From Turicibacter sp. (GTDB lineage: Bacteria > Bacillota > Bacilli > MOL361 > Turicibacteraceae): a stretch of DNA of 30,230 nt. Of the stretch, positions 15,048-23,544 are shown one piece after another. Both the position numbers and the translations under genes were made by a program. The notes under the pieces are model-generated. The model did not search any database. It was not told the origin of the DNA and saw only the letters and a list, made by a program, of their open reading frames with translations. Numbering within the stretch: position 1 is the first letter of the stretch; each line of letters starts with the position of its first letter. The stretch lies in contig JAUMTV010000024.1 in NCBI GenBank assembly GCA_030531025.1, forward strand, positions 1-30,230, written 5' to 3'.

Positions 15048-15758
15048 CATATAAGGATGATCTGTTTTTGGCATGTCAATGACGATGAAATGTGATGTGT
15101 GTGTTGCTTCAATATGAATATTATCCTCAATAATTTCTAATGCATCTTTTTCTTTCAATGCAATTTCATTAGCAAGAGAGAACCCTTCGAGTTGCATGAG
15201 ATAAGCTTGTCTTCCAGAGGCAACATTAATATCAGCATTATTTCCTTCATCTAGGAGAATGGTATAGATATTAACGTCTTGATTGATGGTAATAGGAGCA
15301 TCATCATTTATGTCTGAAACCATATGAAGCCATTGATTATGACGTGCTGCCCAGTCAAAATGATATTGACCGTACGTTGGTTGATGACCTTTTTTGTCAG
15401 GTGTAATCCAAATTTGAAGAATACGTAGCGGAACATCACTATTATTTGTTTCACTATGTGTGATACCCGTACCTGCGCTCATATATTTCATTTGTCCACG
15501 TTGAAGAACACCGACGTTTCCCATGCTATCTTTATGTGTTAATTCACCTTCAATGACATAAGTTAGAACTTCAAGATCAGTATGAGCAATTGAATCGAAT
15601 CCTGTATAAGGAGCAATTGTTGCATCATTTAAAATCTGAAGAACTCCGAAATTAACATTTGCTTCGTTAAAGTAATCAGCCATTGAAAAATAGTAATTTG
15701 TCTCTAACCAATTATAAACAGCGCCACCTAGATATCGATGATCGAGTTTTCTAAGCAT
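15045..15758 (-). CDS. pirin family protein missing one metal ligand
   Basis: A 237-aa bicupin of the pirin/YhhW family. The core reads GFDSIAHTDLEVLTYVIEGELTHKDSMGN (53-81) and SAGTGITHSE (94-103), followed by the LRILQIWITPDKKG block. In YhhW the metal is held by H57, H59, H101 and E103; here H59, H101 and E103 are present but position 57 is Ile. Some pirins show quercetin dioxygenase activity, which needs the metal, so activity may be weak or absent. ATG at 15758 is chosen because GGAG lies 8 nt upstream; an in-frame GTG at 15767 is too close to it. Single gene, no functional hint from neighbours. Confidence 0.88.
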   Translation of the reverse strand: MLRKLDHRYLGGAVYNWLETNYYFSMADYFNEANVNFGVLQILNDATIAPYTGFDSIAHTDLEVLTYVIEGELTHKDSMGNVGVLQRGQMKYMSAGTGITHSETNNSDVPLRILQIWITPDKKGHQPTYGQYHFDWAARHNQWLHMVSDINDDAPITINQDVNIYTILLDEGNNADINVASGRQAYLMQLEGFSLANEIALKEKDALEIIEDNIHIEATHTSHFIVIDMPKTDHPYM

Positions 15759-15957
15759 ATGATTCACTCCATCTCTTAAAAAATTCAGGCGTTGGCCTAT
15801 TAATAGTATTGTTAAGTAAAAACTATCTATACTACATAATAATTGTATATTCGACAGTATAACTGACTCCTTAAGCCAGATTTTTAAGGTTATTCTAAGA
15901 TTGGTTGACTATAATCTTCTTAAATCCGACATATTAAAGAGGTGAAAGGAGAAGTGT

Positions 15958-16683
15958 ATGCGAAGAAAGCGAAAAAAGAAAAGTTTTATGAATCGTTTAG
16001 TTTTTTTTATGATATTACTAACTGTTTTTTTAGGTGGTCTTAAAGTATATAATCAGCATCTGCAAACTGTTAAAGGAATTACGATAGCATCTGATTCGGA
16101 GATAGAAGAAGTCATCAAGGTGGTTGAAGAACAACCATTAGTCGTTATTGATGCAGGTCATGGAGGGATTGATCCAGGTAGTGATAATAAAGGATTTTTG
16201 GAAAAAGACATTAATTTACAAATTTCCTTAAAACTACAACAAGCTCTTTTAGATAAAGGTTATCGTGTCTTAATGACAAGAAATGATGATACTGCACTTG
16301 AATTAACAGAACGTTCGGATTTTGCGAATGAAGTAGAAGCCGACTTATTTATTAGTATTCACCAAAATTGTTACCTTCAAGATTCAAGCGTGAGTGGAAT
16401 AGAAGTTTATTATAACGATGATAAAATAACAAATGATGAAGCATTTGCGCAGTCTATCCAACAATCGCTTGTTGCATCAACGGGAGCAAGAAATCGTGGA
16501 ATTAGAGAAGAAGCTAGCTTAGTCGTGACGCGTGAGACGAAGATGCCTGCTGTATTAATCGAGACAGCATTTATTTCTAGTGATCGAGAGCTTTCATTGA
16601 TTACATCTGATGACTATCAAACTCAAGTTGTTGAAGGAATCGTCATGGGAATCGAGAATTTTTTAAATGATTTAAATAACTAA
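15958..16683 (+). CDS. N-acetylmuramoyl-L-alanine amidase (Amidase_3), membrane anchored
   Basis: A 241-aa Amidase_3 (CwlD/AmiC type) that cleaves the bond between MurNAc and the stem peptide of peptidoglycan. A basic N-terminus and one uncleaved membrane helix (about 12-30) precede the catalytic domain (about 61-240). Zinc ligands are H68 (DAGHGG), E82 (LEKDINL) and H135 (SIHQN); the catalytic Glu is E202 (IETAFIS). ATG at 15958 has GAAAGGAGAAG upstream. It has its own terminator and is followed by a close paralogue, so the pair arose by tandem duplication. Either could act in growth or sporulation; no extra cell-wall-binding domain is present. Confidence 0.93.
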   Translation: MRRKRKKKSFMNRLVFFMILLTVFLGGLKVYNQHLQTVKGITIASDSEIEEVIKVVEEQPLVVIDAGHGGIDPGSDNKGFLEKDINLQISLKLQQALLDKGYRVLMTRNDDTALELTERSDFANEVEADLFISIHQNCYLQDSSVSGIEVYYNDDKITNDEAFAQSIQQSLVASTGARNRGIREEASLVVTRETKMPAVLIETAFISSDRELSLITSDDYQTQVVEGIVMGIENFLNDLNN

Positions 16684-16720
16684 CCAGAGTGTACAAAGTA
16701 GCATTCTGGTTTTCTTTTTA
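16682..16720 (+). terminator. intrinsic terminator of first amidase
   Basis: A 10-bp stem with one G-U (AACCAGAGTG at 16682-16691, complement at 16702-16711) followed by TTTCTTTTTA. Confidence 0.8.
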
Positions 16721-16817
16721 TTGGATGTTTGATTTAGAATAAAAACTTACATAATAAATCTAGATTCGACAAAGAATGCGATATAGTCTCATAGTAATAT
16801 AAGAAAGAGGGATTAGG

Positions 16818-17522
16818 ATGAAAAAACAATTAAAATTTCATGTAGTTGTTCGATTTTGTTTATTCCTAGTCCTACTTGTTAGTTTATTTATACCTGTTCA
16901 TTTAGCTTCAGCCACACCGATTCAAAACATTCATTGGTTTGATCGGTTTTTTAAAAAAGATCAAAAAGTAATTGTGATTGATGCTGGACATGGTGGAACA
17001 GATCCAGGTAGTGTTAAACAAGGAATTCAAGAAAAAGATATTAACCTTCAAATCGCACTAAAATTAAAAAAACGATTAGAAGCAAAAGGCTATAAGGTTG
17101 TAATGACACGTACGGATGATACAGCGATTAGTTTAAGGAATCGTGCGAAATTAGCCAATCAAGCGAAAGGTGATTTACTCATTAGTATTCATCAAAATAG
17201 CTTTAAAGATGCTAGTGTTCATGGAATTGAAGTTTTTTATACTCCTGGAAAAGAAACCTATGATAATCAATTAGCGAACTTTATTCAAGAAGCGCTGATT
17301 AATTATACACAAGCTAAAGATCGTCACGTTAGAGAGGTAACTAATTTATTAGTTATTCGCGAGTCTAGAATGCCAGCTTGTTTAATTGAAAGTGCCTACC
17401 TCTCAAATGATCATGAGCGTAATCTAATTCAAACAGAATATTATCAAGATAAGATTGTAACAGGGATTATAGAAGGAATTGAAAACTTTTTAAACGACAA
17501 GCAAAAAGCAGCTAATTTGTAG
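16818..17522 (+). CDS. N-acetylmuramoyl-L-alanine amidase (Amidase_3), secreted paralogue
   Basis: A 234-aa paralogue of the gene at 15958-16683. The N-terminus is a signal-like hydrophobic stretch (about 13-30) ending in HLASA, a possible signal peptidase site. Zinc ligands are H58 (DAGHGG), E72 (QEKDINL) and H125 (SIHQN); the catalytic Glu is E191 (IESAYLS). ATG at 16818 follows AAGAGGG. Unlike the first copy it looks cleavable and so may be released outside the membrane. Its 3' end overlaps the convergent VanZ-like gene by 11 bp, and the shared terminator hairpin is built from the two coding ends. Confidence 0.92.
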   Translation: MKKQLKFHVVVRFCLFLVLLVSLFIPVHLASATPIQNIHWFDRFFKKDQKVIVIDAGHGGTDPGSVKQGIQEKDINLQIALKLKKRLEAKGYKVVMTRTDDTAISLRNRAKLANQAKGDLLISIHQNSFKDASVHGIEVFYTPGKETYDNQLANFIQEALINYTQAKDRHVREVTNLLVIRESRMPACLIESAYLSNDHERNLIQTEYYQDKIVTGIIEGIENFLNDKQKAANL

Positions 17523-17530
17523 CTGCTTTT
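17504..17530. terminator. bidirectional terminator inside overlapping gene ends
   Basis: An 11-bp stem (AAAAGCAGCTA at 17504-17514, complement at 17520-17530). It contains the stop codons of both the amidase (plus) and the VanZ-like gene (minus). Confidence 0.85.
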
Positions 17531-18045
17531 GAAACCAGGAATAAATCTTTTATTTTTTGATAACTGATAGAAATGAGATAACCGATTAAGGCACCTGAAA
17601 TATTCCAAATGACATCATCAATATCAGCAAAGCGACCATTATAATATTGAAGTGTCTCAATTGTCACTGAAGTAATCAGAGAAGTAATTAAAATGTTTCG
17701 TCCAGATTGTTTGAGTAGACCAACTAAAAGGCCAAATGGCACAAACAGTAGGATATTTAAGCCAACTTGCTTTAAAACATAGAAACCATAATCCATGACT
17801 TCTTTTAACGTATTTATAATAGGAACGACATTTGGAGAAGCATGGAAGTCAGAAAAGTTACTTAAACGAACGTTAAACATTCCTGTTAAGCGTAACAGAT
17901 TAACAAAGTAACAACAAAAAATAAATTCAATGAGACAGATGGGTAGTTTCCAATCTGTTCTTTTTTTTAATAGTTTTAAAATTAAAGTATACAGCAGATA
18001 AATGGGAGTAGCGAAAATTAGCGTGAATAAAATGAGATGAACCAA
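17512..18045 (-). CDS. VanZ-like family protein, third gene of sigma operon
   Basis: A 177-aa membrane protein with the VanZ signature: GLNILLFVPFGLL (about 95-107), the TIETLQYYNGRFADIDDVIWNISGALIGY segment (about 127-155), and a first helix followed by a basic loop. The start is TTG at 18045, chosen because AAGGAGG lies 8 nt upstream inside the end of the preceding gene. It begins 4 bp after the anti-sigma stop codon, so it is probably translationally coupled and co-regulated with the ECF sigma factor. That links this VanZ-like protein to an envelope-stress response by context. Biochemical function unknown. Confidence 0.87.
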   Translation of the reverse strand: MVHLILFTLIFATPIYLLYTLILKLLKKRTDWKLPICLIEFIFCCYFVNLLRLTGMFNVRLSNFSDFHASPNVVPIINTLKEVMDYGFYVLKQVGLNILLFVPFGLLVGLLKQSGRNILITSLITSVTIETLQYYNGRFADIDDVIWNISGALIGYLISISYQKIKDLFLVSKAATN

Positions 18046-18048
18046 GCG

Positions 18049-19386
18049 TTATTCCTCCTTATCTATGGTAATCCATTCATCATTGATTTGAATCGCTTTA
18101 ATTTTTGATACGTCTAATAGACCGGGAAATAACATTTTTATGACAAATTCCGAGTTATCCACAGTGTTATCTTTCACGCCAATAATTGAGTCTGATTCAA
18201 GAGTTTCACCATTGTCCAAAAGAACTTTGACTTGTAATGATTCCTCGGTTCCCGTTCCTCTTAGGGTGACACCAAGTGCTGAGATGTTAATTTCATTAAT
18301 AAATGTTTCATCGAATGTTAAATCAACTGCTTGTTTTATTTCTTCTGTCGTTGATTCTAACTTGAATTTTACTCTCCAATCTCCTTCGGTATATTGTCCA
18401 TTATACACAAAATAACCTTGGAGTTTAAATTGATGTAGCTCATCTGGTGAGACATCAAAGACGTATTCATCTAGATTTCGTCCATAGCCAAGATTGTTTT
18501 CTTGATCAACGCCAAATGAAATACTTCCGAAATAATAATCAACTTTTTGTTCTAGATTATTAACTAAATAGACGAACCCGTGATCATCAATATTATCTTC
18601 TCGCCATTCGAGTTGAATATGAAGTTTATTATCAATAAATCCAATATTCGAGATTCGAACAAAGTTTAACCCTGGGATTTCTAAGTCAAGTTCTCTTGGC
18701 TTCAATACTTTTTTAGTTTGTTCAAAATAGTCAAGTCCGTCCCCCCCACTACTAACTCCTTCTTTGAATAGGGTAGTTTCGGCTTTATGAGTCTCGAGAA
18801 TGGACCAGTCAGTTAAGACGGTATGCTCTTCATATTTTTCTTTTTGAGTTAAAAACGATTGAATTCCAACGATAATCTCTCTTCCGTTTAAGCTTTTTCC
18901 CCCATTTCCTTGTAGACGAAACGTAGCGGTATGTGTCGTTTCATCGTAAGCAATTAACGGCATGGTTAAGGCACGCACGCCAGTTGCCGTATAATTATAG
19001 ATATCCAGTGTTTCATCAAAGATTTCCCCTGTTAAATCTTTTAGTGTTAAATAAGCAATAGCTGTTTCATCGTCATTCATTGCGCCGATGACTTCAAGAC
19101 GAATGCCATCATGTTCATCGATAAGTCGAATAGGTTGTAGGGCTGAATAGACTTCATAACCGATTAACTCAATGAATTTTTTAACATAACGGTTATCAAA
19201 AGCCATCATAACTAATAAACAGCAACAAAGGCTTGGAATAATTACTAATTTAAAAGAACGATTAGGTTTAAAAGATTTAGATTTTAAACGGCGTTGATTC
19301 ACTTTTTCGTATAAGTTTTTGACTTCTGGTGTTTCAACTTGTTCTAGTGTTTTCTTAATGAATTGCTCTTCTGAGCTAAATTTCAT
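18049..19386 (-). CDS. membrane-bound anti-sigma factor-like protein (DUF4179-type)
   Basis: A 445-aa single-pass protein. About 46 N-terminal residues form a basic cytoplasmic part, followed by one membrane helix (LVIIPSLCCCLLVMMAF, about 48-64) with three adjacent cysteines, and about 380 outside residues of beta-rich sequence starting with a DUF4179-like segment (IRLEVIGAMNDDETAIAYLTL, about 95-115). Overlap of 11 bp with the ECF sigma gene upstream and this topology indicate the cognate anti-sigma factor. The large outer domain would be the stress sensor. ATG at 19386 has GAGGGGAG upstream. A VanZ-like gene follows 3 bp downstream. Release mechanism, such as site-1 proteolysis, cannot be judged from sequence. 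Confidence 0.82.
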   Translation of the reverse strand: MKFSSEEQFIKKTLEQVETPEVKNLYEKVNQRRLKSKSFKPNRSFKLVIIPSLCCCLLVMMAFDNRYVKKFIELIGYEVYSALQPIRLIDEHDGIRLEVIGAMNDDETAIAYLTLKDLTGEIFDETLDIYNYTATGVRALTMPLIAYDETTHTATFRLQGNGGKSLNGREIIVGIQSFLTQKEKYEEHTVLTDWSILETHKAETTLFKEGVSSGGDGLDYFEQTKKVLKPRELDLEIPGLNFVRISNIGFIDNKLHIQLEWREDNIDDHGFVYLVNNLEQKVDYYFGSISFGVDQENNLGYGRNLDEYVFDVSPDELHQFKLQGYFVYNGQYTEGDWRVKFKLESTTEEIKQAVDLTFDETFINEINISALGVTLRGTGTEESLQVKVLLDNGETLESDSIIGVKDNTVDNSEFVIKMLFPGLLDVSKIKAIQINDEWITIDKEE

Positions 19387-19906
19387 GAATGATCAGACTC
19401 CCCTCGTTTGAATTTTGAATTTCAATGAGCTGTTTGGCCAACTTTTTACGTGCACGTTCATATCGTTTACGAAGTGTCGCAGCGGGAAGGTGATAAATTT
19501 CTTCTAATTCTTTGTAGTCGCGTTCTTCAATGATACGATTGAAGATTAATGCACGCTCCATTCCTGAAAGTTTTGAAAGTGCCTCTAATAATTCTTCACT
19601 CATCCCACTGTTTTGAATTTGAGGGGGAAACATAAAGAATCGCAATTTCCGTTTTCGTAATTGATCCATACAGATTGAGTAAGCGATGCGATATAACCAA
19701 GCTGATAGTGACGTTCCATTTTGGAATTGGCGTCGTTTATCGAAGGCTTTTACAAATGTCATTTGAACGACATCTTCTGCTTCATGGTAGTCGCATAAAA
19801 TGTTATGGCAATATCTCATTAATGCCTGTCCATATAAATTAATGGCTTGTTGTAATTCTAATTCATCTCCTGTCGCAAAGGTTTCATCTAATAATTTCGC
19901 CTGCAT
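19376..19906 (-). CDS. ECF-type RNA polymerase sigma factor
   Basis: A 176-aa sigma-70 family protein with only regions 2 and 4. Region 2 (about 20-92) includes HEAEDVVQMTFVKAF and SAWLYRIAYSICMDQLRKRK; region 4 (about 112-162) includes YKELEEIYHLPAATLRKRYERARKKL. It directs RNA polymerase to envelope-stress type promoters, its own included in most such systems. ATG at 19906 follows GAAAGGAGAG. It is the first gene of the sigma, anti-sigma, VanZ operon and is divergent from a VanY-type carboxypeptidase, a likely target. The intergenic region contains the palindrome ACGGATTAACCGT (19940-19952). Confidence 0.93.
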   Translation of the reverse strand: MQAKLLDETFATGDELELQQAINLYGQALMRYCHNILCDYHEAEDVVQMTFVKAFDKRRQFQNGTSLSAWLYRIAYSICMDQLRKRKLRFFMFPPQIQNSGMSEELLEALSKLSGMERALIFNRIIEERDYKELEEIYHLPAATLRKRYERARKKLAKQLIEIQNSNEGSLIIHEI

Positions 19907-20041
19907 AGTCTCACTCTCCTTTCAAACTCTACCCTTAAAACGGATTAACCGTGTCTTTTGTGACTATTTTACCTAAATTTGTTTAAAAAATAAAATCTCC
20001 TTCAATAATAAGGTAATTAAGTGGTGAAGGAGGACGATTAG

Positions 20042-20788
20042 ATGGATAGAATAAAGGTTTCACTGATAGTAATGAGTGGTTTATTGATGATGATTGGGAT
20101 TGTAACGATGATTTCAGCAGGAGCAGAAGCTGTCTCATTGAATGAGGATAGTGTACCTGTGTTTTATCAAGATATTATACAAGTGGAAAATCCTGATAGT
20201 TTAAGTGTTTTAGTAAACAAAAATTATAGTTTGCCAGAAGATTATGAACCAGATGATTTAGTCTTTTTAGAAGTTCCTCTTTATAATAATGATAAGAATA
20301 ATGAAGCAAATTATTTAAGAAAAGAAGCAGCCGATGCACTAAAAGAATTATTCACAGCTGCCCAAAAGGAAGGTTATGAATTAATCGCTAGAAGTGGTTA
20401 TCGCTCTTATGCGACACAAGCTTCTTTATATGAACAATATGTGGAACAAGATGGAGTCGAGACAGCTGATACCTATAGTGCACGCCCTGGACATAGTGAA
20501 CATCAGACAGGTTTAACGATTGATATTACCTCAGACTCTGTTCACGGTGGACTAACCGAATCGTTTGGAGAAACAGAAGAAGGCAAGTGGATAGCTGAAA
20601 ATGCTTATCGATTTGGTTTCATTATAAGATATCCACAGGATCGAACGGCGGAAACAGGTTATCAATATGAGCCATGGCATCTTCGTTATGTAGGGGTACA
20701 AGCTGCTACTGAGATTTATCAGGATCAATTAATTTTAGAAGATTACGTTTTAAGTGTGATGAACAGAACGAGCTTTTTATGGGATTAA
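20042..20788 (+). CDS. D-alanyl-D-alanine carboxypeptidase, VanY family
   Basis: A 248-aa M15B peptidase that removes terminal D-Ala from peptidoglycan stem peptides. An N-terminal membrane or signal segment (about 5-28) precedes the VanY domain (about 90-245): SGYRSYATQASLY, then ARPGHSEHQTGLTIDI with zinc ligands H154 and D161, and YEPWHLRYVG with catalytic E210 and ligand H213. All expected active-site residues are present. ATG at 20042 has GGAGGA upstream. Divergent from the ECF sigma operon (135 bp between starts), so co-regulation is plausible. Monocistronic with a strong terminator. In vancomycin clusters VanY lowers glycopeptide binding; here it is more likely a housekeeping or stress wall enzyme. 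Confidence 0.92.
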   Translation: MDRIKVSLIVMSGLLMMIGIVTMISAGAEAVSLNEDSVPVFYQDIIQVENPDSLSVLVNKNYSLPEDYEPDDLVFLEVPLYNNDKNNEANYLRKEAADALKELFTAAQKEGYELIARSGYRSYATQASLYEQYVEQDGVETADTYSARPGHSEHQTGLTIDITSDSVHGGLTESFGETEEGKWIAENAYRFGFIIRYPQDRTAETGYQYEPWHLRYVGVQAATEIYQDQLILEDYVLSVMNRTSFLWD

Positions 20789-20789
20789 A

Positions 20790-20824
20790 ATAAAAGACTG
20801 TCATTATGAACGACAGTCTTTTAT
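20790..20824 (+). terminator. intrinsic terminator of VanY gene
   Basis: An 11-bp stem (AAAAGACTGTC at 20792-20802, complement at 20812-20822) with a 9-nt loop and flanking T residues. Confidence 0.85.
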
Positions 20825-20920
20825 AAATATATAAGTCCTGATAAATTTTTACAGAATACTGATCCAAAATTGTAAAATACATCTCGATTTCTATATAGAG
20901 TTGATCAGATAAGTGAATGA

Positions 20921-21610
20921 CTAATTTACATTGCTTAATTTTAACCAATTTCTAAATCCGTAAACGCCATTGATTAAATAAGCTGAGAACATGATAATCA
21001 TCGTAACACTTCCTTCCGGTGTTCCGAGTAATAGCGACCACATCGTAATTGAGAAGACATTGATAATCATCCATAAAATCCATTGTTCCATAAAACGACC
21101 AATTTGTAGTAAGAAGGCAACAATCGAAAGAACGGTTGTAATTGAGTCAATTAATTGAAGATTTCCTCCAAGTGCAACAAGAACACGCCAGTAAGCTGTA
21201 ATAGCAATTAATAATCCAATAACTAATAAGATGATTTGTTTAGCTGTTAAACGACGTGCAATAACTGTTCCTTCATCATCTTTTTGTTTACGCCACATAT
21301 AAAAACCAACAATATTCATCGGTAAATAGTAAAATCCATTTAACATAACTTCACCAAATAGTCGATTTTGATAAGCGATAATTGCATAAAGTCCAACGTT
21401 AACACAGGCAAATGCATAGGTTGAAATTTTACCTTTGGCACAAAGAACAACTGAAATAATACCTGTTATCCCACTAATCAGTGCCATAGGTGAATCTCCC
21501 CAAACGATACTTAACGTTAACATAGTTAAGGTCGAAATGATTAACCATGAAATTTCGAATAACGTCCAATCACTAAAATAGTTTTTTGTTTTCATTACTA
21601 ATGTTGACAT
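20921..21610 (-). CDS. pnuC: PnuC-family nicotinamide riboside transporter
   Basis: A 229-aa polytopic protein (about seven helices) of the PnuC family. Recognisable blocks are ALISGITGIISVVLCAKGK (about 44-62) and DSITTVLSIVAFLLQIGRFMEQWILWMIINV (about 155-185), followed by a positively charged C-terminus. PnuC moves nicotinamide riboside across the membrane by facilitated diffusion, with trapping by phosphorylation inside. ATG at 21610 lies 10 nt after AAGGGGG and overlaps the end of the PfkB kinase gene by 13 bp. It is the last gene of a three-gene unit with an ADP-ribosylglycohydrolase and a PfkB kinase under a NiaR-like site. Substrate is inferred from family. Confidence 0.9.
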   Translation of the reverse strand: MSTLVMKTKNYFSDWTLFEISWLIISTLTMLTLSIVWGDSPMALISGITGIISVVLCAKGKISTYAFACVNVGLYAIIAYQNRLFGEVMLNGFYYLPMNIVGFYMWRKQKDDEGTVIARRLTAKQIILLVIGLLIAITAYWRVLVALGGNLQLIDSITTVLSIVAFLLQIGRFMEQWILWMIINVFSITMWSLLLGTPEGSVTMIIMFSAYLINGVYGFRNWLKLSNVN

Positions 21611-22503
21611 AAAAGAAAGTCCCCCTTATTAAAATAGTCTTTTTCTAATTTACTGCTTTCTAAACTCACAACCTTTGCAGCTACTCTATTAGCAACTTCA
21701 CAACAGGTTAAAGTGTCATATCCAAGTGCACGCGTTGCTAATATTGCTCCTAAATGGCTATCCCCTGCTCCAATCGTATTCACAACCGTTGTTGAAATAG
21801 ATGGAATAATCTGAACGGTTTCATGATGATGAAGTACACCCTCTTCTCCGAGTGTAATAAAGACTTCATTTTGTGTTCGTTCAACTAAAGATTGAGCTGC
21901 TTCTAATAATTCAGTTGTTTGAGTAAATGATAAAGCTTCTGATTGGTTAAGATGTAAAATAGGTTTTAAATCTAAAAGTTTATTCATCGTTTCCTCTTCG
22001 ATAAAGGTAATTCGCGGACCTGGAGCAAAGTAAATGTTCGGAATGGATTGTTCACTTAACCACTGACTAATGATTTCTCCACTTTTGCCTTCCATTTCAT
22101 AACCTGATAAATAAACCGCATCATAATTAGAGGCATCTAATTGGGATAGCCATTCTAGTTTATAGTCTTTCTCAATACCGGGAACGGTAATAAAAGTCCG
22201 CTCTCCTCCATCTTCAACTAAACAAAGACAATATCCATTATCGGCGCGCTCATCTTGAATATGCAGCTGATAGCCTTCACGAAGTAGCTCTTGTTTAATC
22301 ATCGTGGCATAAGAACCTTCTCCAATAGGAACGACTAGATGGTGCGCAACATCAAAATGTTTAAGAATCGTTGAGACATTATACGCACAGCCTCCAATAT
22401 TGACGGTTTGTTTTTGACAGTAAATGTCATCCCCTGTCTGAGGTAAACTCTTAATATTGAGTACGACATCGACAATGGCGTTACCCAGAACTAATATTTT
22501 CAT
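21598..22503 (-). CDS. PfkB-family carbohydrate or nucleoside kinase
   Basis: A 301-aa ribokinase-like enzyme. The N-terminal substrate motif is VNIGGCAYNVS (about 34-44). The C-terminal signature NTIGAGDSH (242-250) holds catalytic D248; the family usually reads DTxGAGD, so Asn242 is a slight change. Such kinases phosphorylate ribose, fructose, adenosine, pseudouridine or similar. The start overlaps the glycohydrolase stop by 4 bp (ATGA), with GGGGG upstream. Pairing with an ADP-ribosylglycohydrolase resembles E. coli yegU/yegV. Here the transporter is PnuC, so the acceptor may be ribose freed by the glycohydrolase or a nicotinamide-related nucleoside. That is inference; the family call is firm. 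Confidence 0.88.
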   Translation of the reverse strand: MKILVLGNAIVDVVLNIKSLPQTGDDIYCQKQTVNIGGCAYNVSTILKHFDVAHHLVVPIGEGSYATMIKQELLREGYQLHIQDERADNGYCLCLVEDGGERTFITVPGIEKDYKLEWLSQLDASNYDAVYLSGYEMEGKSGEIISQWLSEQSIPNIYFAPGPRITFIEEETMNKLLDLKPILHLNQSEALSFTQTTELLEAAQSLVERTQNEVFITLGEEGVLHHHETVQIIPSISTTVVNTIGAGDSHLGAILATRALGYDTLTCCEVANRVAAKVVSLESSKLEKDYFNKGDFLLCQH

Positions 22504-23495
22504 GTCAAAGTCCCCCTTGCTTCGTTTAGGTAATTCGCATATCTTATAAAATTAACTGAATTAGCTTGATTAATTTCTTCAATGAGTTCTGAACGAATGG
22601 AAGAATAGCCTTCATAAGCTCCACGAATGGCACAAGCCATGGCTCCAATCGTATCGGTATCACCGCCTAAATTGGCACAAAGTAAGCTACAATGCTCGAT
22701 ATCTTTAGCATAATAAGCAATAGACAAGGCGGAAGGAACAGATTCGCTCATTAAAACACCACATCCAATAGTTTGATAGATAGACTCTAAGAAGTTCTCA
22801 TCATCTCCCGCATGTTGTTTGGCTAATTCAATGCCTAAACGGGTACGCGTACTTAATGAAGGGTTAATCGTTTCAAATCCTAATTCTCTTGCAGGTGCTT
22901 CTGTTGAATAGACAAATTCTAAGATTTGATCAAAGGTATCATAAGCCATGGCTCCACTAACAGCAGCGGCAATCATACAGGCTCCAGCAATGGTCACATC
23001 GCTACTATGTGTGACCTTAGAAATTTGACTGACAAAGTTAATTAATTCATTTTGTTGCGTGGGGTGAAATAAACATCCAATCGGTGCAATCCGCATCGCT
23101 GATCCGTTTGTTTGTGCTTGGTTCGTAATTTTTGTGACGTCATCGCCTGCTTGAATTCCGAGTAAAGCCGCTTTGGAACTTGGACCTAAAATGTTTTTTT
23201 CAAAAGCTTTCTCCTCCTTTGCCCAATTTAATAGCCTTTCAACAAAATCATCAGAATCGAAGTTGAAATTTTTTACGATAAGTGAATCTAGTATGAGAAG
23301 AGCTTGGGCCGTATCATCCGTAAACTGCCCTTTTTTATATTGGTAAGCGACCTCATTTTCACTAGGTCCATCTAGGAATGTATGGATATTACAAAAAAAA
23401 TTTTTAACTTTTTGACGACTCCAGAGTTCAGATGGCATCCCCATGGCATCTCCGATTGCCATTCCATACAGCGTCCCAAGAATTTGATTGATCAT
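22500..23495 (-). CDS. ADP-ribosylglycohydrolase (DraG/ARH family)
   Basis: A 331-aa all-helical enzyme of the ADP-ribosylglycohydrolase family. Start motif GTLYGMAIGDAMGMPSE (7-23), metal motif GQFTDDT (57-62, D60 and D61) and the late GGDTDTIG motif (278-285, D279 and D281) are all intact, as are NGSAMRIAPIG and THSSD. The di-magnesium site is therefore complete. Members remove ADP-ribose from proteins, or cleave N-glycosidic bonds in small molecules. ATG at 23495 follows AAGGAGAG. It is first in an operon with a PfkB kinase and PnuC. A sigma-A promoter (23545-23573) and a NiaR-like palindrome between promoter and gene suggest repression by niacin. Confidence 0.9.
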   Translation of the reverse strand: MINQILGTLYGMAIGDAMGMPSELWSRQKVKNFFCNIHTFLDGPSENEVAYQYKKGQFTDDTAQALLILDSLIVKNFNFDSDDFVERLLNWAKEEKAFEKNILGPSSKAALLGIQAGDDVTKITNQAQTNGSAMRIAPIGCLFHPTQQNELINFVSQISKVTHSSDVTIAGACMIAAAVSGAMAYDTFDQILEFVYSTEAPARELGFETINPSLSTRTRLGIELAKQHAGDDENFLESIYQTIGCGVLMSESVPSALSIAYYAKDIEHCSLLCANLGGDTDTIGAMACAIRGAYEGYSSIRSELIEEINQANSVNFIRYANYLNEARGTLT

Positions 23496-23513
23496 ATGAA
23501 TCTCTCCTTAAAG

Positions 23514-23537
23514 TTTACAGGTGACAAGACACCTAAT
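23514..23537 (-). promoter_or_regulatory. NiaR-like operator
   Basis: On the minus strand the sequence reads TTAGGTGTCTTGTCACCTGT, an inverted repeat AGGTG-N6-CACCT (plus 23519-23523 and 23530-23534). From memory this closely resembles the NiaR (YrxA) box of Firmicutes, centred on GTGTCTTGACAC. It lies 8 or more nt downstream of the -10 element, where a bound repressor would block transcription. Confidence 0.6.
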
Positions 23538-23544
23538 GATTAAG

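Noticed and set aside
20706..20948. Minus-strand 80-aa frame after VanY
   Set aside because: It crosses the VanY terminator and the 3' end of the VanY gene and has no family resemblance; the 100-bp gap before pnuC's end is better left empty.
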